Below are positions 9,579 through 18,624 of a stretch of DNA of 64,000 nucleotides, piece by piece. Within the stretch, counting starts at the first letter, position 1. Every line of letters starts with the position of its first letter. Made by a program: the position numbers and the translations under genes. The notes below the pieces were generated by a model. The model worked only from the letters and a program-made list of their open reading frames with translations. It was not told the DNA's origin and did no database searches. Source of the stretch: JBCBAP01 sp038532435 (GTDB lineage Bacteria; Pseudomonadota; Alphaproteobacteria; Rhodobacterales; Rhodobacteraceae); the NCBI GenBank assembly GCA_038532435.1, contig JBCBAP010000001.1:1-64000 (forward strand), in the 5' to 3' direction.

Positions 9579-10264
9579 CTGCCCCCCTGCGCCTTGCCAT
9601 GTTCGACATGGACGGAACCCTAATCGACAGCCATTCGTTTATCGTGGAGGCGATGCGCCGGGGCTATCGCGCCGCTGGGAAGGCACCACCTACGGATGCG
9701 GAGACGCTCAGCATTGTTGGGCTTTCCTTGCCCGAGGCGGTGCGTAAGCTCTCCCCGGAGCTTCCGGATGGGGAGGTGATCCGGTTGGCGGATCTCTACC
9801 GGCAAAGCTTCGTTGCCCTGCGGGAGGAGACAGGCGGCGAGGCCACGCTTCCGCTCTATCCCCATGTCCGCGCCACGCTGGATGCGCTGTCCGGTGAGGC
9901 GGAGCTCCTGATGGGGGTCGCCACCGGAAAGGCCCGCCGCGGTCTCGATCACATCTACGCCTCCCATGACCTCGGGCGGTTTTTCGTCACGTCCCAGACC
10001 GCCGATCTGCACCCGTCCAAACCGCATCCCGCGATGCTCGAGCAGGCGGTGCGGGAGACCGGTGTGACACCGGTACAGGCGGTCATGATCGGCGATACGG
10101 AGTATGACATCGCCATGGGCCGCGCGGCCGGTTTTGCGACCATCGGCGTCGCCTGGGGATACCACCCGGTCGAGCAGTTGCGGGACGCGGGCGCGGACGT
10201 CATCGCAACGTCCTTCGATCAGATACCCGATCTGATCGGGCAGGTGCTGGAGGCGCAGGTATGA
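9575..10264 (+). CDS. HAD-superfamily hydrolase (phosphoglycolate-phosphatase-like)
   Basis: 229 residues from GTG 9575, which overlaps the rluC stop (GTGA) and follows GAGGAGG. Motif I is FDMDGTLID with the nucleophile Asp11 and acid/base Asp13. Motif II is GVATGK, the motif III lysine lies near PSKPHP, and motif IV is MIGDTEYD. An alpha-helical cap (residues about 18-85) places it in the beta-phosphoglucomutase/phosphoglycolate phosphatase subgroup. The substrate is unknown; the position beside rluC is commonly seen for such genes in Rhodobacterales. It overlaps the next gene by ATGA. Confidence 0.87.
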   Translation: MTAPLRLAMFDMDGTLIDSHSFIVEAMRRGYRAAGKAPPTDAETLSIVGLSLPEAVRKLSPELPDGEVIRLADLYRQSFVALREETGGEATLPLYPHVRATLDALSGEAELLMGVATGKARRGLDHIYASHDLGRFFVTSQTADLHPSKPHPAMLEQAVRETGVTPVQAVMIGDTEYDIAMGRAAGFATIGVAWGYHPVEQLRDAGADVIATSFDQIPDLIGQVLEAQV

Positions 10265-10983
10265 GCGAGTGGGCGGTCAAACGGTTCTGGACCGAAAGCA
10301 CAGTCACCACGGCGGAGGGCGGCTTCACCGTCACCCTGGATGGCCGGTCCGTGCGGACACCGCTGAAGACGCCCCTGGTCGTTCCGACGGAGGCGCTTGC
10401 ACGCGCCATCGCCGCGGAGTGGGACGCGCAGCAGGAGCAGGTCGACCCCGGAACCATGCCCGTCACACGCTCGGCCAACGCAGCGCTCGACAAGGTGGCG
10501 ACCCAGCGGCAGGAGGTGATCGCGCTCCTCACCGAGTACGGCACAACGGACCTGTTGTGCTACCGGGCTGAGGGGCCGGAAGCCCTCGTCGCACGTCAGG
10601 CGGAGGCGTGGGACCCCCTTCTGGACTGGGCGGCGCAGCGGCTGGGGTCGCGGCTGTTTCCCGTGTCCGGCGTCATGTATCAGCCCCAGCCGAAGGACAG
10701 TCTGGCGGCGCTCAACAGGCCCGTCGACGGAATGGACGCCTTCGCTCTCACCGGATTCCACGATCTGGTGACGCTGTCAGGGTCCCTGGTGATCGGCCTT
10801 GCGGTCCACGATGATCATCTGAGCGCGGAGGATGCCTGGCCGCTCACCCGCATTGATGAGACCTATCAGCAAGACCTCTGGGGCACCGATGAAGAGGCCG
10901 CGGAAATGGCCGCGCGCAAGCGGGCGGATTTCCTGCATGCGGCCCGGTTCATCGCCCTGTCGAGAGGAGCCGCAGATGGCTGA
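10261..10983 (+). CDS. ATP12-family F1-ATPase assembly chaperone
   Basis: 240 residues resembling the ATP12 family throughout: KRFWTESTVTTAEGGFTVTLDGRSVRTP at the N-terminus, then LVVPTEALARAIAAEWDAQ and a C-terminal helical part with DETYQQDLWGTDEEA. In mitochondria Atp12 chaperones the F1 alpha subunit; alphaproteobacteria carry the homologue, and an equivalent role is inferred. No signal peptide is seen, which fits a cytoplasmic assembly factor. It overlaps the HAD gene (ATGA) and extends 8 bases into the thioesterase gene. Confidence 0.9.
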   Translation: MSEWAVKRFWTESTVTTAEGGFTVTLDGRSVRTPLKTPLVVPTEALARAIAAEWDAQQEQVDPGTMPVTRSANAALDKVATQRQEVIALLTEYGTTDLLCYRAEGPEALVARQAEAWDPLLDWAAQRLGSRLFPVSGVMYQPQPKDSLAALNRPVDGMDAFALTGFHDLVTLSGSLVIGLAVHDDHLSAEDAWPLTRIDETYQQDLWGTDEEAAEMAARKRADFLHAARFIALSRGAADG

Positions 10984-11470
10984 ACCCTACTTCGCATCCT
11001 CCGTCGAGGACCTGGCAACGCGGGAGGTGATTGCCTCGATGTCCGGGCTCGACTTCCTCCAGCGGATCGTGGACGGGGAGTTGCCCGCGCCCCCGATCGG
11101 GCGCGTCCTCAACTACCGGCTCGACCGCGTCAGTGCCGGTCAGGCGGTGTTCTGCGGGGAGCCGACGTTCGACACAATGAACCCCATCGGATCGGTCCAT
11201 GGCGGCTGGTTCGGCACGCTCTTGGACAGCTGCATGGCCTGCGCGGTGCAGACCACGCTCGAGGCCGGGCAGGGGTACACGACGCTTGAATACAAGATCA
11301 ATATCATCCGACCCCTTCTGCCCTCGAGCGGCATGGTCGAGGCCATCGGCGACGTCTCTCACCGGGGGCGCCGGACAGGGGTTGCGGAGGGTCGGATCGT
11401 AGGGCAGGAGGACGGAAAGCTCTACGCCACAGGCTCCACGACATGCCTCGTGATGGATCTGCGCGGCTGA
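10976..11470 (+). CDS. PaaI-family hotdog thioesterase
   Basis: 164 residues from ATG 10976, preceded by AGAGGAG. The hotdog fold is indicated by GSVHGGWFGTLLDSCMACAV (central helix with the conserved Gly-Gly and acidic residue near 80) and by YTTLEYKINIIRPL. PaaI-type enzymes hydrolyse acyl- or aryl-CoA thioesters; the substrate here is unknown. It is last in the rluC-HAD-ATP12 chain and overlaps the ATP12 gene, so it is translated from the same mRNA. No clear terminator was seen after it. Confidence 0.88.
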   Translation: MAEPYFASSVEDLATREVIASMSGLDFLQRIVDGELPAPPIGRVLNYRLDRVSAGQAVFCGEPTFDTMNPIGSVHGGWFGTLLDSCMACAVQTTLEAGQGYTTLEYKINIIRPLLPSSGMVEAIGDVSHRGRRTGVAEGRIVGQEDGKLYATGSTTCLVMDLRG

Positions 11471-12040
11471 TGTGATTCGCCGGATCGGGCGGTATTCCGT
11501 CGCATACCTGTAAAGCTTTGATAACGTGCCGATGACAGTGACCCTACGTGCCTCGAGACGCGCCTCCTCCGGTGTTGGAGCAGTTCTGTCGCTTGAACGC
11601 AAAAAGAAATCCCGGATTCGCGCCGCTCCGCACGCGCAGGAGCGACGCGGAATGTAAGCGCCTCCATCCCTGTTAGGTAGCGCATACTGACCTAAAAGAT
11701 GTTTTGGACTCAATGCGTAGTCCATCGATTCAATTTCAGATTGTGTCACTCACCGCCGGTCCGGCCCGGACTTACCCGACCTAACGTCAACCTGACCGCA
11801 TGCATCCGGTCTGAGCACCTTTCATCAAACAGGTGCATTCCGCGACGAAAGTCGTATCCCACAACGGGGCGAAAAATAGGTCAGCAAAGCAGACATTGCG
11901 GTTGCGAAAGCCGGGGTCTTGACGATGGTCCGCCAGCATGACCAAACTTCCATCACAGCTTGGAAACAAGTTGATAACCATTTCTGATCATTGAGATCGG
12001 ACCCGCTCAACGAAGCGGATGACCAGGGAAGAGGTAATCT
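11471..12040 (+). other. 570-bp intergenic region upstream of aapJ
   Basis: No convincing gene is present; short open frames here lack family resemblance and good ribosome sites. The sequence is visibly more AT-rich than its surroundings, especially 11500-11720 and 11900-12030. A small inverted repeat GTCCG-GCC-CGGAC lies at 11759-11771. The region should hold the aap promoter, and its length suggests complex nitrogen-dependent control, but no consensus NtrC or sigma-54 site could be identified by eye. Confidence 0.5.
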
Positions 12041-13057
12041 ATGAAAAAAACAGTCTTTATGGGCGTGGTTGCCGCAGCCGCCATGACGGCAGGTGCGGCA
12101 TCCGCCCAGACGCTGGAAGCTGTGAAGGCGAACGGCGTACTGAAGTGCGGCGTGAGCACGGGCCTGATCGGGTTCGCGGCGCCGGACGCTGACGGCGAGT
12201 GGGCTGGCTTCGACGTGGCCGTGTGCCGCGCGGTCGCGGCGGCGGTCCTCGATGACCCGTCCGCTGTCGAGTTCGTGCCGACAACCGGTAAGACGCGCTT
12301 CACCTCGCTGAACTCCGGCGAAATCGACATGCTCGCACGGAACACCACCTGGACGTTCTCCCGCGATGTCGACCTGAACTTCGAGTTCGTGGGCGTCAAC
12401 TACTATGACGGCCAGGGCTTCATGGTTCCGGCAGAGCTGGGCGTTTCCTCCGCGACCGAGCTTGATGGCGCCACCGTCTGCATCCAGACCGGCACCACCA
12501 CCGAGCTCAACCTCGCGGACTTCTTCCGTGCCAACAGCATGAGCTACGAGCCCGTGCCGATCGAGACCAACGCGGAAGCGCAGCAGCAGTACCTCGCCGG
12601 TGCCTGCGACGTCTACACCACGGACGCGTCCGGCCTCGCAGCAACCCGTGCCGCATTCGAAGATCCCGGCGCGCACGTCGTTCTGCCCGAAATCGTGTCG
12701 AAGGAGCCGCTCGGCCCGCTCGTCCGTCACGGCGACAACCAGTGGGGCGACATTGTCCGCTGGACCCTGAACGCGCTGATCACTGCCGAAGAGCTCGGCG
12801 TGACCTCCGAGAACCTCGCCGAGATGGGCGCAGGTACCAACAACCCGGAGGTTAACCGTCTGCTCGGCACCGAAGGTTCCCTCGGTGAGATGCTCGGCCT
12901 TGAAGCTGACTGGGCGATGAAAGCGCTCGCAGTTGGCGGCAACTATGGCGAGATCTTTGACGCGAACATCGGACCGGAGACAGCCATCGGCCTGTCCCGC
13001 GGGCTCAACGCCCAGTGGACCGATGGCGGCCTGCTCTACAGCCCGCCGTTCCGCTAA
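12041..13057 (+). CDS. aapJ: General L-amino acid ABC transporter, periplasmic binding protein
   Basis: 338 residues. A Sec signal peptide (MKKTVFMGVVAAAAMTAGA, cut near ASA-QT) leads to a type II solute-binding fold: LEAVKANGVLKCGVSTGLIGFAAPD, then GFDVAVCRAVAAAV and ARNTTWTFSRDV. The sequence and the order J-Q-M-P match AapJ of the broad-specificity amino-acid uptake system known from Rhizobium. The ATG is preceded by GAAGAGG. A stable hairpin after its stop (13070-13094) probably lets more binding protein be made than permease. Confidence 0.94.
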   Translation: MKKTVFMGVVAAAAMTAGAASAQTLEAVKANGVLKCGVSTGLIGFAAPDADGEWAGFDVAVCRAVAAAVLDDPSAVEFVPTTGKTRFTSLNSGEIDMLARNTTWTFSRDVDLNFEFVGVNYYDGQGFMVPAELGVSSATELDGATVCIQTGTTTELNLADFFRANSMSYEPVPIETNAEAQQQYLAGACDVYTTDASGLAATRAAFEDPGAHVVLPEIVSKEPLGPLVRHGDNQWGDIVRWTLNALITAEELGVTSENLAEMGAGTNNPEVNRLLGTEGSLGEMLGLEADWAMKALAVGGNYGEIFDANIGPETAIGLSRGLNAQWTDGGLLYSPPFR

Positions 13058-13069
13058 GACCCAGTACCC

Positions 13070-13094
13070 GGGGCGCGCTTCCACAGCGCGCCCC
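13070..13094 (+). other. Hairpin between aapJ and aapQ (partial terminator / mRNA stabiliser)
   Basis: GGGGCGCGC (13070-13078) and GCGCGCCCC (13086-13094) form a perfect stem around TTCCACA, followed by GTTTGT. Such elements after binding-protein genes typically lower downstream expression or protect the upstream mRNA. Confidence 0.65.
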
Positions 13095-13199
13095 GTTTGT
13101 ATCTACCAAAAGTCTACGGACAGCCGTGCGACCGGGAGGCTGCGTTCAACGCAGTTCTAAGATGCGGCATCCACCAACAGTGATGAGGGGTGCGGAGTT

Positions 13200-14417
13200 A
13201 TGACCGCCATACCAGACCAGGATGATCAGTCCTTTCGACTGAGCATGCTGATTTACGATACCCGGTATCGTTCTGCGACCATTCAATTCATCGCGTTGAT
13301 CACGCTCGTGCTGTTCTTCGGCTGGCTGATCTCCAACGCGATCGCAAACCTGGCGGATCAGGGGCAGAACTTCTCCTACGCGTTCCTGTCAGCGCCCGCG
13401 AACTACGACATCAACCAGCGTCTGATCGACTATAACAGCCAGTCGACCCATTTCCGCGCGGCGATCGTCGGGGTTCTCAACACGCTGGTTGTGGCCGTCG
13501 TCGGCTGCTTTTTCGCGACGATCTTCGGCGTTCTGGCCGGCGTTCTGCGGTTGTCGAACAACTGGCTCGTCGCCCGGATCATGTCGGTCTACGTGGAAAT
13601 GTTCCGCAACGTGCCCGTGCTGATCTGGATCCTCATCATCTTCTCGATCATGACCGTGAGCATGCCTGCACCGCGCGCCTTCCGCGGGGCTGAGCCGACG
13701 GCGAGCATGATCCTTAGTGACAGCATGGCATTCACCAACCGGGGTGTGTACATCCCGCGGCCCGTCTGGGAAAGCGGATCGGCGCTCGTGGTGATCGTCT
13801 TCCTGCTGTCTATCGTTGGCATCTTCTTCATGCGCTCCTACGCGAAGAAGCGGCTCTACGCGACCGGGCAGATGCTGCCGGTCGGGCGGATCAATCTCGC
13901 GATCTTTTTCATCCCGACGTTGCTCGCCTTCTTCGCGTTGGGCATGCCGATCGGTCTCGACTACCCGTCCCTGCAGGGCTTCAACTTCCAGGGTGGATTG
14001 CAGATACGGGGATCCTACATCGCGCTGACATTCGCGCTTGCGATCTACACCGGGGCCTTCATCGCCGAAAACGTGCGTGCCGGGATCATGGCCGTGAACA
14101 AGGGGCAGACGGAGGCGGCCGCATCGCTGGGCCTCCGGCAGGGCCGGATCATGAACCTCGTGATCCTTCCCCAGGCGCTTCGCGTGATCATTCCGCCGCT
14201 CATCTCCCAGTACCTCAACCTGACGAAGAACTCGTCGCTGGCCATCGCCGTGGGATACATGGACATCACCGGGACGCTCGGGGGCATCACGCTAAACCAG
14301 ACCGGCCGGGCTATGGAATGCGTCCTCCTGCTGATGTTGTTCTACCTGACCATTTCGCTGTCCATCTCCTTCGTGATGAACATCTACAACAACGCTGTTA
14401 AGCTGAAGGAGCGCTGA
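13200..14417 (+). CDS. aapQ: General L-amino acid ABC transporter permease AapQ
   Basis: 405 residues, the long form typical of AapQ. A first hydrophobic segment (FIALITLVLFFGWLISNAI, about 24-42) is followed by a periplasmic loop and a His/Glu/Gln-permease-type inner-membrane domain. The ATPase-contact EAA loop reads EAAASLGLRQGRIMNLVILPQ near residue 305, ending with KNSSLAIAVGYMD. It forms the pore with AapM. Its stop is one base before the aapM start region, indicating coupling. Confidence 0.93.
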   Translation: MTAIPDQDDQSFRLSMLIYDTRYRSATIQFIALITLVLFFGWLISNAIANLADQGQNFSYAFLSAPANYDINQRLIDYNSQSTHFRAAIVGVLNTLVVAVVGCFFATIFGVLAGVLRLSNNWLVARIMSVYVEMFRNVPVLIWILIIFSIMTVSMPAPRAFRGAEPTASMILSDSMAFTNRGVYIPRPVWESGSALVVIVFLLSIVGIFFMRSYAKKRLYATGQMLPVGRINLAIFFIPTLLAFFALGMPIGLDYPSLQGFNFQGGLQIRGSYIALTFALAIYTGAFIAENVRAGIMAVNKGQTEAAASLGLRQGRIMNLVILPQALRVIIPPLISQYLNLTKNSSLAIAVGYMDITGTLGGITLNQTGRAMECVLLLMLFYLTISLSISFVMNIYNNAVKLKER

Positions 14418-14418
14418 G

Positions 14419-15720
14419 ATGAGCGATACGCACGCAAACTCCGTCGCCTTCGTCCGGCACGACAGCCTTCCACAACTGCCGCCCCCGGCATCTGAAACCG
14501 GCCTTATCAAGTGGATGAAGGAGAACCTGTTCGACGGCTGGTTCAACATCCTGATGACCGTGCTCGCGATCTACTTCATCGTGCGGCTCGGCATGTTCGT
14601 CCTGCCGTGGTTCTTCAACGGTGTGTGGGTCGCGGGATCCCTCAATGAGTGTCGGGAGATCCTGAACGGTCGCACCGGTGGCTGCTTTGCGGTGATCACC
14701 GAGCGGTGGCAACAGCTCCTCTTTGGCTTCTACCCGTCGGAAGGGTACTGGCGGCCGGTTCTCGCATTCTTGGGAATGCTGCTGGCTCTCGCACCCGTCC
14801 TCTTCAGTTCGCTTCCGCGCGCGATGCTGATCTTCTCCGGCCTGTTTCCCTTCATCGGGTACTTCCTGATCTGGGGCGGCAGCATCTGGGGGCCGGTGAT
14901 GACGCTCGCAGGCTTCGCCGTCGCCTACTTCGTCAACATGTTCGTCGCGCGTTACTCCGTCGTGATCGGCCTGTTGGCGGGCGCCCTTGCTGCGGTGATC
15001 TGGTGGCTCTTCCTGGCTGGAGAGTTTGCGGGCCTGTTCGACTACCTTGTGCCCATCGGCCTGTCCGAGGTGGAGTCCCGCAACGTGGGTGGCTTCGTGC
15101 TCACCTATATCCTCGGCATCTCCTCGCTGGTTCTGTCGCTTCCGCTAGGCATCCTGCTGGCGCTGGGCCGACAGTCTGATCTGTTCTTCATCAGGTCGGT
15201 CTGTGTGGTGTTCATCGAGTTCATCCGCGGCGTGCCGTTGATCACTCTGCTCTTCGTGGCGAACGTGATCCTGGCCTACTTCCTGCCGCCGGGTACGACG
15301 TTTGACCTCATCCTGCGGGTGATCATCATGATCACGCTCTTCTCCGCGGCCTACATCGCCGAGGTGATCCGCGGCGGGCTCGCGGCGCTGCCGCGCGGAC
15401 AGTATGAGGCAGCGGACAGCCTGGGCCTCGACTACTGGCAGTCGATCCAGCTCATCATCCTGCCGCAGGCTCTGAAGATTTCCATCCCGGGCATCGTCAA
15501 TGTCTTCATCGGGCTCTTCAAAGACACGGTGCTTGTCTCCGTGATCTCGATGTTCGATCCGATCGGCCTCATCCGTGGCCCGATCCTGGCAGATGCGAAC
15601 TGGAACGGCGTCTATTGGGAGCTCTTCGGCTTCGCCGCCTTCGTGTTCTTCATCTTCTGCTACGCGATGTCACAATATTCTCAGTATCTTGAGCGCAAGC
15701 TCAACACTGGCCACCGGTAA
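14419..15720 (+). CDS. aapM: General L-amino acid ABC transporter permease AapM
   Basis: 433 residues. A cytoplasmic N-terminus of about 40 residues leads to several hydrophobic helices. The conserved C-terminal permease domain has an EAA loop (YEAADSLGLDYWQSIQLIILPQ) and KDTVLVSVISMFDPIGL. It pairs with AapQ, and the extended N-terminal membrane region is typical of AapM. Its TAA stop is embedded in TAAGGAGGGC, which serves as the aapP ribosome-binding site. Confidence 0.93.
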   Translation: MSDTHANSVAFVRHDSLPQLPPPASETGLIKWMKENLFDGWFNILMTVLAIYFIVRLGMFVLPWFFNGVWVAGSLNECREILNGRTGGCFAVITERWQQLLFGFYPSEGYWRPVLAFLGMLLALAPVLFSSLPRAMLIFSGLFPFIGYFLIWGGSIWGPVMTLAGFAVAYFVNMFVARYSVVIGLLAGALAAVIWWLFLAGEFAGLFDYLVPIGLSEVESRNVGGFVLTYILGISSLVLSLPLGILLALGRQSDLFFIRSVCVVFIEFIRGVPLITLLFVANVILAYFLPPGTTFDLILRVIIMITLFSAAYIAEVIRGGLAALPRGQYEAADSLGLDYWQSIQLIILPQALKISIPGIVNVFIGLFKDTVLVSVISMFDPIGLIRGPILADANWNGVYWELFGFAAFVFFIFCYAMSQYSQYLERKLNTGHR

Positions 15721-15732
15721 GGAGGGCTATTC

Positions 15733-16512
15733 ATGGAAGACGCAGCAATCGACCGCTCCGCGATGAAGGTAAGCGACGAAGTCGCCATTACCATCCGCGG
15801 CATGAACAAGTGGTACGGGGAGTTCCACGTTCTGCGGGACATCAACATGACCGTGCAGCAGGGGGAGCGGATCGTGATCTGCGGCCCCTCCGGTTCGGGC
15901 AAATCCACGCTGATCCGGTGCATCAACGCGCTCGAGGAACATCAGAAAGGTGAGATCGTCGTCGACGGTACTCTGCTGTCCTCTGACCTCAAGAACATCG
16001 ACAAGATCCGGTCCGAGGTGGGCATGTGCTTCCAGCACTTCAACCTTTTCCCGCATCTCACGATCCTTGAGAACTGCACGCTTGCCCCGATCTGGGTGCG
16101 CAAGATCCCCAAGAAGCAGGCGGAAGAGACTGCCATGCATTTCCTGGAGAAGGTGAAGATCCCGGATCAGGCAAACAAGTATCCCGGGCAGCTTTCTGGT
16201 GGTCAGCAGCAACGGGTGGCAATCGCACGCTCGCTCTGCATGCGGCCGCGCATCATGCTGTTCGACGAGCCGACCTCGGCTCTCGATCCGGAGATGATTG
16301 CGGAGGTGCTCGATACGATGATCGAGCTCGCGCAGGAGGGCATGACCATGCTCTGCGTGACCCACGAGATGGGATTTGCGCGCAAGGTCGCGAACCGGGT
16401 CATCTTCATGGACGCGGGCCAGATCGTGGAGCAGAACGAGCCGGAGCCGTTCTTCACCAATCCGCAGAGCGATCGGACCAAGCTGTTCCTAAGCCAGATC
16501 CTCGGCCACTGA
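15733..16512 (+). CDS. aapP: General L-amino acid ABC transporter ATPase AapP
   Basis: 259 residues. Walker A is GPSGSGKST near residue 58, the Q-loop is CFQHFNLFPHLT, the signature is LSGGQQQRVAIAR, Walker B is IMLFDEPTSALDPE and the H-switch is VTHEMGF. It resembles GlnQ/AapP polar amino-acid ATPases (about 245 residues) with a short N-terminal extension. It powers the AapQM permease and is the last gene of the operon; a convergent hairpin follows. Confidence 0.95.
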   Translation: MEDAAIDRSAMKVSDEVAITIRGMNKWYGEFHVLRDINMTVQQGERIVICGPSGSGKSTLIRCINALEEHQKGEIVVDGTLLSSDLKNIDKIRSEVGMCFQHFNLFPHLTILENCTLAPIWVRKIPKKQAEETAMHFLEKVKIPDQANKYPGQLSGGQQQRVAIARSLCMRPRIMLFDEPTSALDPEMIAEVLDTMIELAQEGMTMLCVTHEMGFARKVANRVIFMDAGQIVEQNEPEPFFTNPQSDRTKLFLSQILGH

Positions 16513-16520
16513 TCAGAGCT

Positions 16521-16555
16521 GACCCCCGCGGGCCTAGACGAGGTCCTTGGGGGTC
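16521..16555. terminator. Hairpin between convergent aapP and sixA
   Basis: GACCCCC (16521-16527) pairs with GGGGGTC (16549-16555), and inside it GGGCCT pairs with AGGTCC around AGACG. It overlaps the 3' end of sixA and could serve both strands. No clear T-run is seen on either side. Confidence 0.45.
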
Positions 16556-17043
16556 ACGAAGCTCACGAACTTCGCCTTGCCGAATTTCACGTCCGGCCAG
16601 GCGTCCACGTCGCACTCGAACAGTGCGACGGCTCCTGTTGGAAACTTCGAAAACGCCCGCCCTTCCGCCTGCGTCTGGCTGCCATCGGCAAGCTTGCGGG
16701 CGAAGGATGACAGCCCGGGCTGGTGCCCGATGATCGCGGCTGTCTTCGCCGATTTGGGCGTGGAGCGCAGAATGTTCAGGATCGTGTTGGGATCGGCCAT
16801 GTAGAGCGCGTTGTGAGCGTGCGGCTCGTGCGTGCTCTCGATGTTCATGTGGGCAAAGGTCTCCGCACTGCGCACCGCAGGCGACAGCCAGACGTGATCG
16901 AGCCCGACTGACTCGTCGCGCAACCACGCGCCGATCAGCGTCGACGCAAGCCGCCCCCGCCGGTTCAACGGGCGGTCGATGTCCTGCACTTCGGGGTCCG
17001 ACCACGAGGACTTCGCGTGTCTGATCAGCACGATTCTCACCAT
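16534..17043 (-). CDS. sixA: SixA-type histidine phosphatase
   Basis: 169 residues from the ATG at 17043. The phosphohistidine motif RHAKSSW (His near residue 9) and the second catalytic His in IGHQPGLSSFA identify the histidine-phosphatase superfamily, SixA branch. SixA of E. coli removes phosphate from a phosphohistidine; the target here is unknown. A longer reading frame upstream lacks family sequence and was excluded. It is the last gene of the yidC-to-sixA group, 46 bases after the ferredoxin gene. Confidence 0.88.
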   Translation of the reverse strand: MVRIVLIRHAKSSWSDPEVQDIDRPLNRRGRLASTLIGAWLRDESVGLDHVWLSPAVRSAETFAHMNIESTHEPHAHNALYMADPNTILNILRSTPKSAKTAAIIGHQPGLSSFARKLADGSQTQAEGRAFSKFPTGAVALFECDVDAWPDVKFGKAKFVSFVTPKDLV

Positions 17044-17089
17044 GGTGCGATTGCGCTGTATATTTTTGTCACAATCAAGAGGTTGCGGG

Positions 17090-17716
17090 CTATTCGCCCC
17101 GGAACGCTGCCATGTGATGGGTCGCCTGGTCCGGGGGCGGCGCGAAGGAGCGTCCGACAGGACAGGCGTGGCGGGCGAGGCAGCCCCCCACCCTGCATGC
17201 GATCCCCTCTGGCGCGTTGACATGCGCCCGGCAGGCGGCGACGTCGTACTGCCCGTCGGCGAATGCGTCGACCGGGCAGGCGGTCGTGCACGGTGCCGCG
17301 CAGGTCGGGCAGGGCGGCGTGCCGTGCCGTGTCCAGCCCCGCGCGCCCTCAAACCGAAAGGCGCCGCGGAAGGAGACCCAGAGACCGGTCTCATCCGACA
17401 CCAGCAGGCCGATGGGAGACTGGGTGATCTCTCCGCTGTCGAGCGCCCACCCGATGAACGGGTGCCAGGGTGGTCCTCCGAAGGGGAAGATCGCCTCCGC
17501 CCCTACCGTCTCTGCAAGAGCTGTGAGCACCCGGCGCGACCAGCGGTCGATAGGGTCAGCCGCGCCATCCTGTCCCTCCTGAGCGTCCATCAACATGGAC
17601 CAGAATGTCCGGTTGTCCGGGCCCACGAGGACCAGGGTCTCGCCCTCCCGCTCCACGACGCCCGCGATCCGCAGGCTCTGGCCAGCGAGCAGGTCGGAAA
17701 GCGCGGCCTGGGTCAT
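17090..17716 (-). CDS. 4Fe-4S ferredoxin-like protein
   Basis: 208 residues. The first two-thirds have no recognised domain. The C-terminal third carries cysteines spaced C-x2-C-x3-C-x3-CP (CPTCAAPCTTACPVDAF), with a second group in ACRAHV and GCLARHACPVG, consistent with one or two 4Fe-4S clusters. No transmembrane segment or signal is seen, so it is cytoplasmic. Such proteins sit beside argB in related genomes as far as recalled, but their partner is unknown. The ATG overlaps the argB stop (ATGA). Confidence 0.75.
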   Translation of the reverse strand: MTQAALSDLLAGQSLRIAGVVEREGETLVLVGPDNRTFWSMLMDAQEGQDGAADPIDRWSRRVLTALAETVGAEAIFPFGGPPWHPFIGWALDSGEITQSPIGLLVSDETGLWVSFRGAFRFEGARGWTRHGTPPCPTCAAPCTTACPVDAFADGQYDVAACRAHVNAPEGIACRVGGCLARHACPVGRSFAPPPDQATHHMAAFRGE

Positions 17717-18615
17717 TTTTTGATGAGGGAGCCCGCGCCGTGCGCGGTGAAGAGCTCCAGCAGGCAGGCATGGGGCGCACGTCCGTCCAGGATCACCACG
17801 GCACCGACGCCGTGGGCGAGCGCGTCAAGTGCTGTCTCTGTCTTCGGGATCATGCCCCCGGCGATCACGCCGGATGTGGTGAGGTCTCGCACCTGCTCGG
17901 AACTCAGATCGGTGATAACGTCGCCATCCGCGTCTTTCACCCCCGCCACGTCCGTGAGCAGGAGAAGGCGATCCGCCTGCATGGCGCCTGCGATTGCGCC
18001 CGCAGCGGTGTCGCCATTGATATTGAACGTCTCCCCGTTCCGCCCCATGCCAACGGGGGCGACGACGGGGATGAAGTCGCTCTGCACGAAAGTGTGCAGC
18101 AGGTCCGGGTGGATTTCCACCGGCTCGCCGACGAAGCCGAGGTCGAGCACCATTTCGATCTGGCTTCCCGGATCCTTCACGGTCTTCGTCGCCTTCTCGC
18201 AGACCAGAAGCCGCGCATCCTTCCCGCTCAGGCCGACGCCCTTGCCGCCCGCATCATTGATCGCCTGGACGATCTGCTTGTTGATCCGGCCGGCGAGGAC
18301 CATCTCGACCACCTCGACCGTGGCCGCATCCGTCACCCGCTTGCCGTCCACGAACTCCGACTTGATCGCCAGACGGTCGAGCATCTGGTTGATCTGGGGA
18401 CCGCCGCCATGCACCACGACCGGGTTCACGTTGCACTGCTTCATCAGCACCACGTCCCGGGCGAAACGCTCCATCGCCGCGTCGTCACTCATGGCATGGC
18501 CACCGAGCTTGATGACCACGGTCGCACCATCGTAGCGCTGCAGGTAGGGCAGCGCTTCGGAGAGGGTGCGGGCGGTGGCGATCCAGTCACGGTTCATGGC
18601 GGTGGATTTCTCCAT
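17713..18615 (-). CDS. argB: Acetylglutamate kinase
   Basis: 300 residues. It phosphorylates N-acetylglutamate in arginine synthesis. It shows the amino-acid-kinase fold: VVIKLGGHAM near residue 34, VVHGGGPQINQML near 75 and the C-terminal GGMIPKTETALDAL. An N-terminal helix (RDWIATARTLSEALPYLQRY) is typical of the arginine-sensitive hexameric type, suggesting feedback inhibition. Two ATGs are possible: 18615 and 18597. The second gives the usual MNRDWIATA start and has GGAG upstream. It starts 10 bases after the engB stop. Confidence 0.96.
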   Translation of the reverse strand: MEKSTAMNRDWIATARTLSEALPYLQRYDGATVVIKLGGHAMSDDAAMERFARDVVLMKQCNVNPVVVHGGGPQINQMLDRLAIKSEFVDGKRVTDAATVEVVEMVLAGRINKQIVQAINDAGGKGVGLSGKDARLLVCEKATKTVKDPGSQIEMVLDLGFVGEPVEIHPDLLHTFVQSDFIPVVAPVGMGRNGETFNINGDTAAGAIAGAMQADRLLLLTDVAGVKDADGDVITDLSSEQVRDLTTSGVIAGGMIPKTETALDALAHGVGAVVILDGRAPHACLLELFTAHGAGSLIKK

Positions 18616-18624
18616 GGTCTCGTC

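Noticed and set aside
11699..11941. An 80-codon open frame upstream of aapJ
   Set aside because: No family resemblance, no good ribosome-binding site, and composition unlike the surrounding genes.
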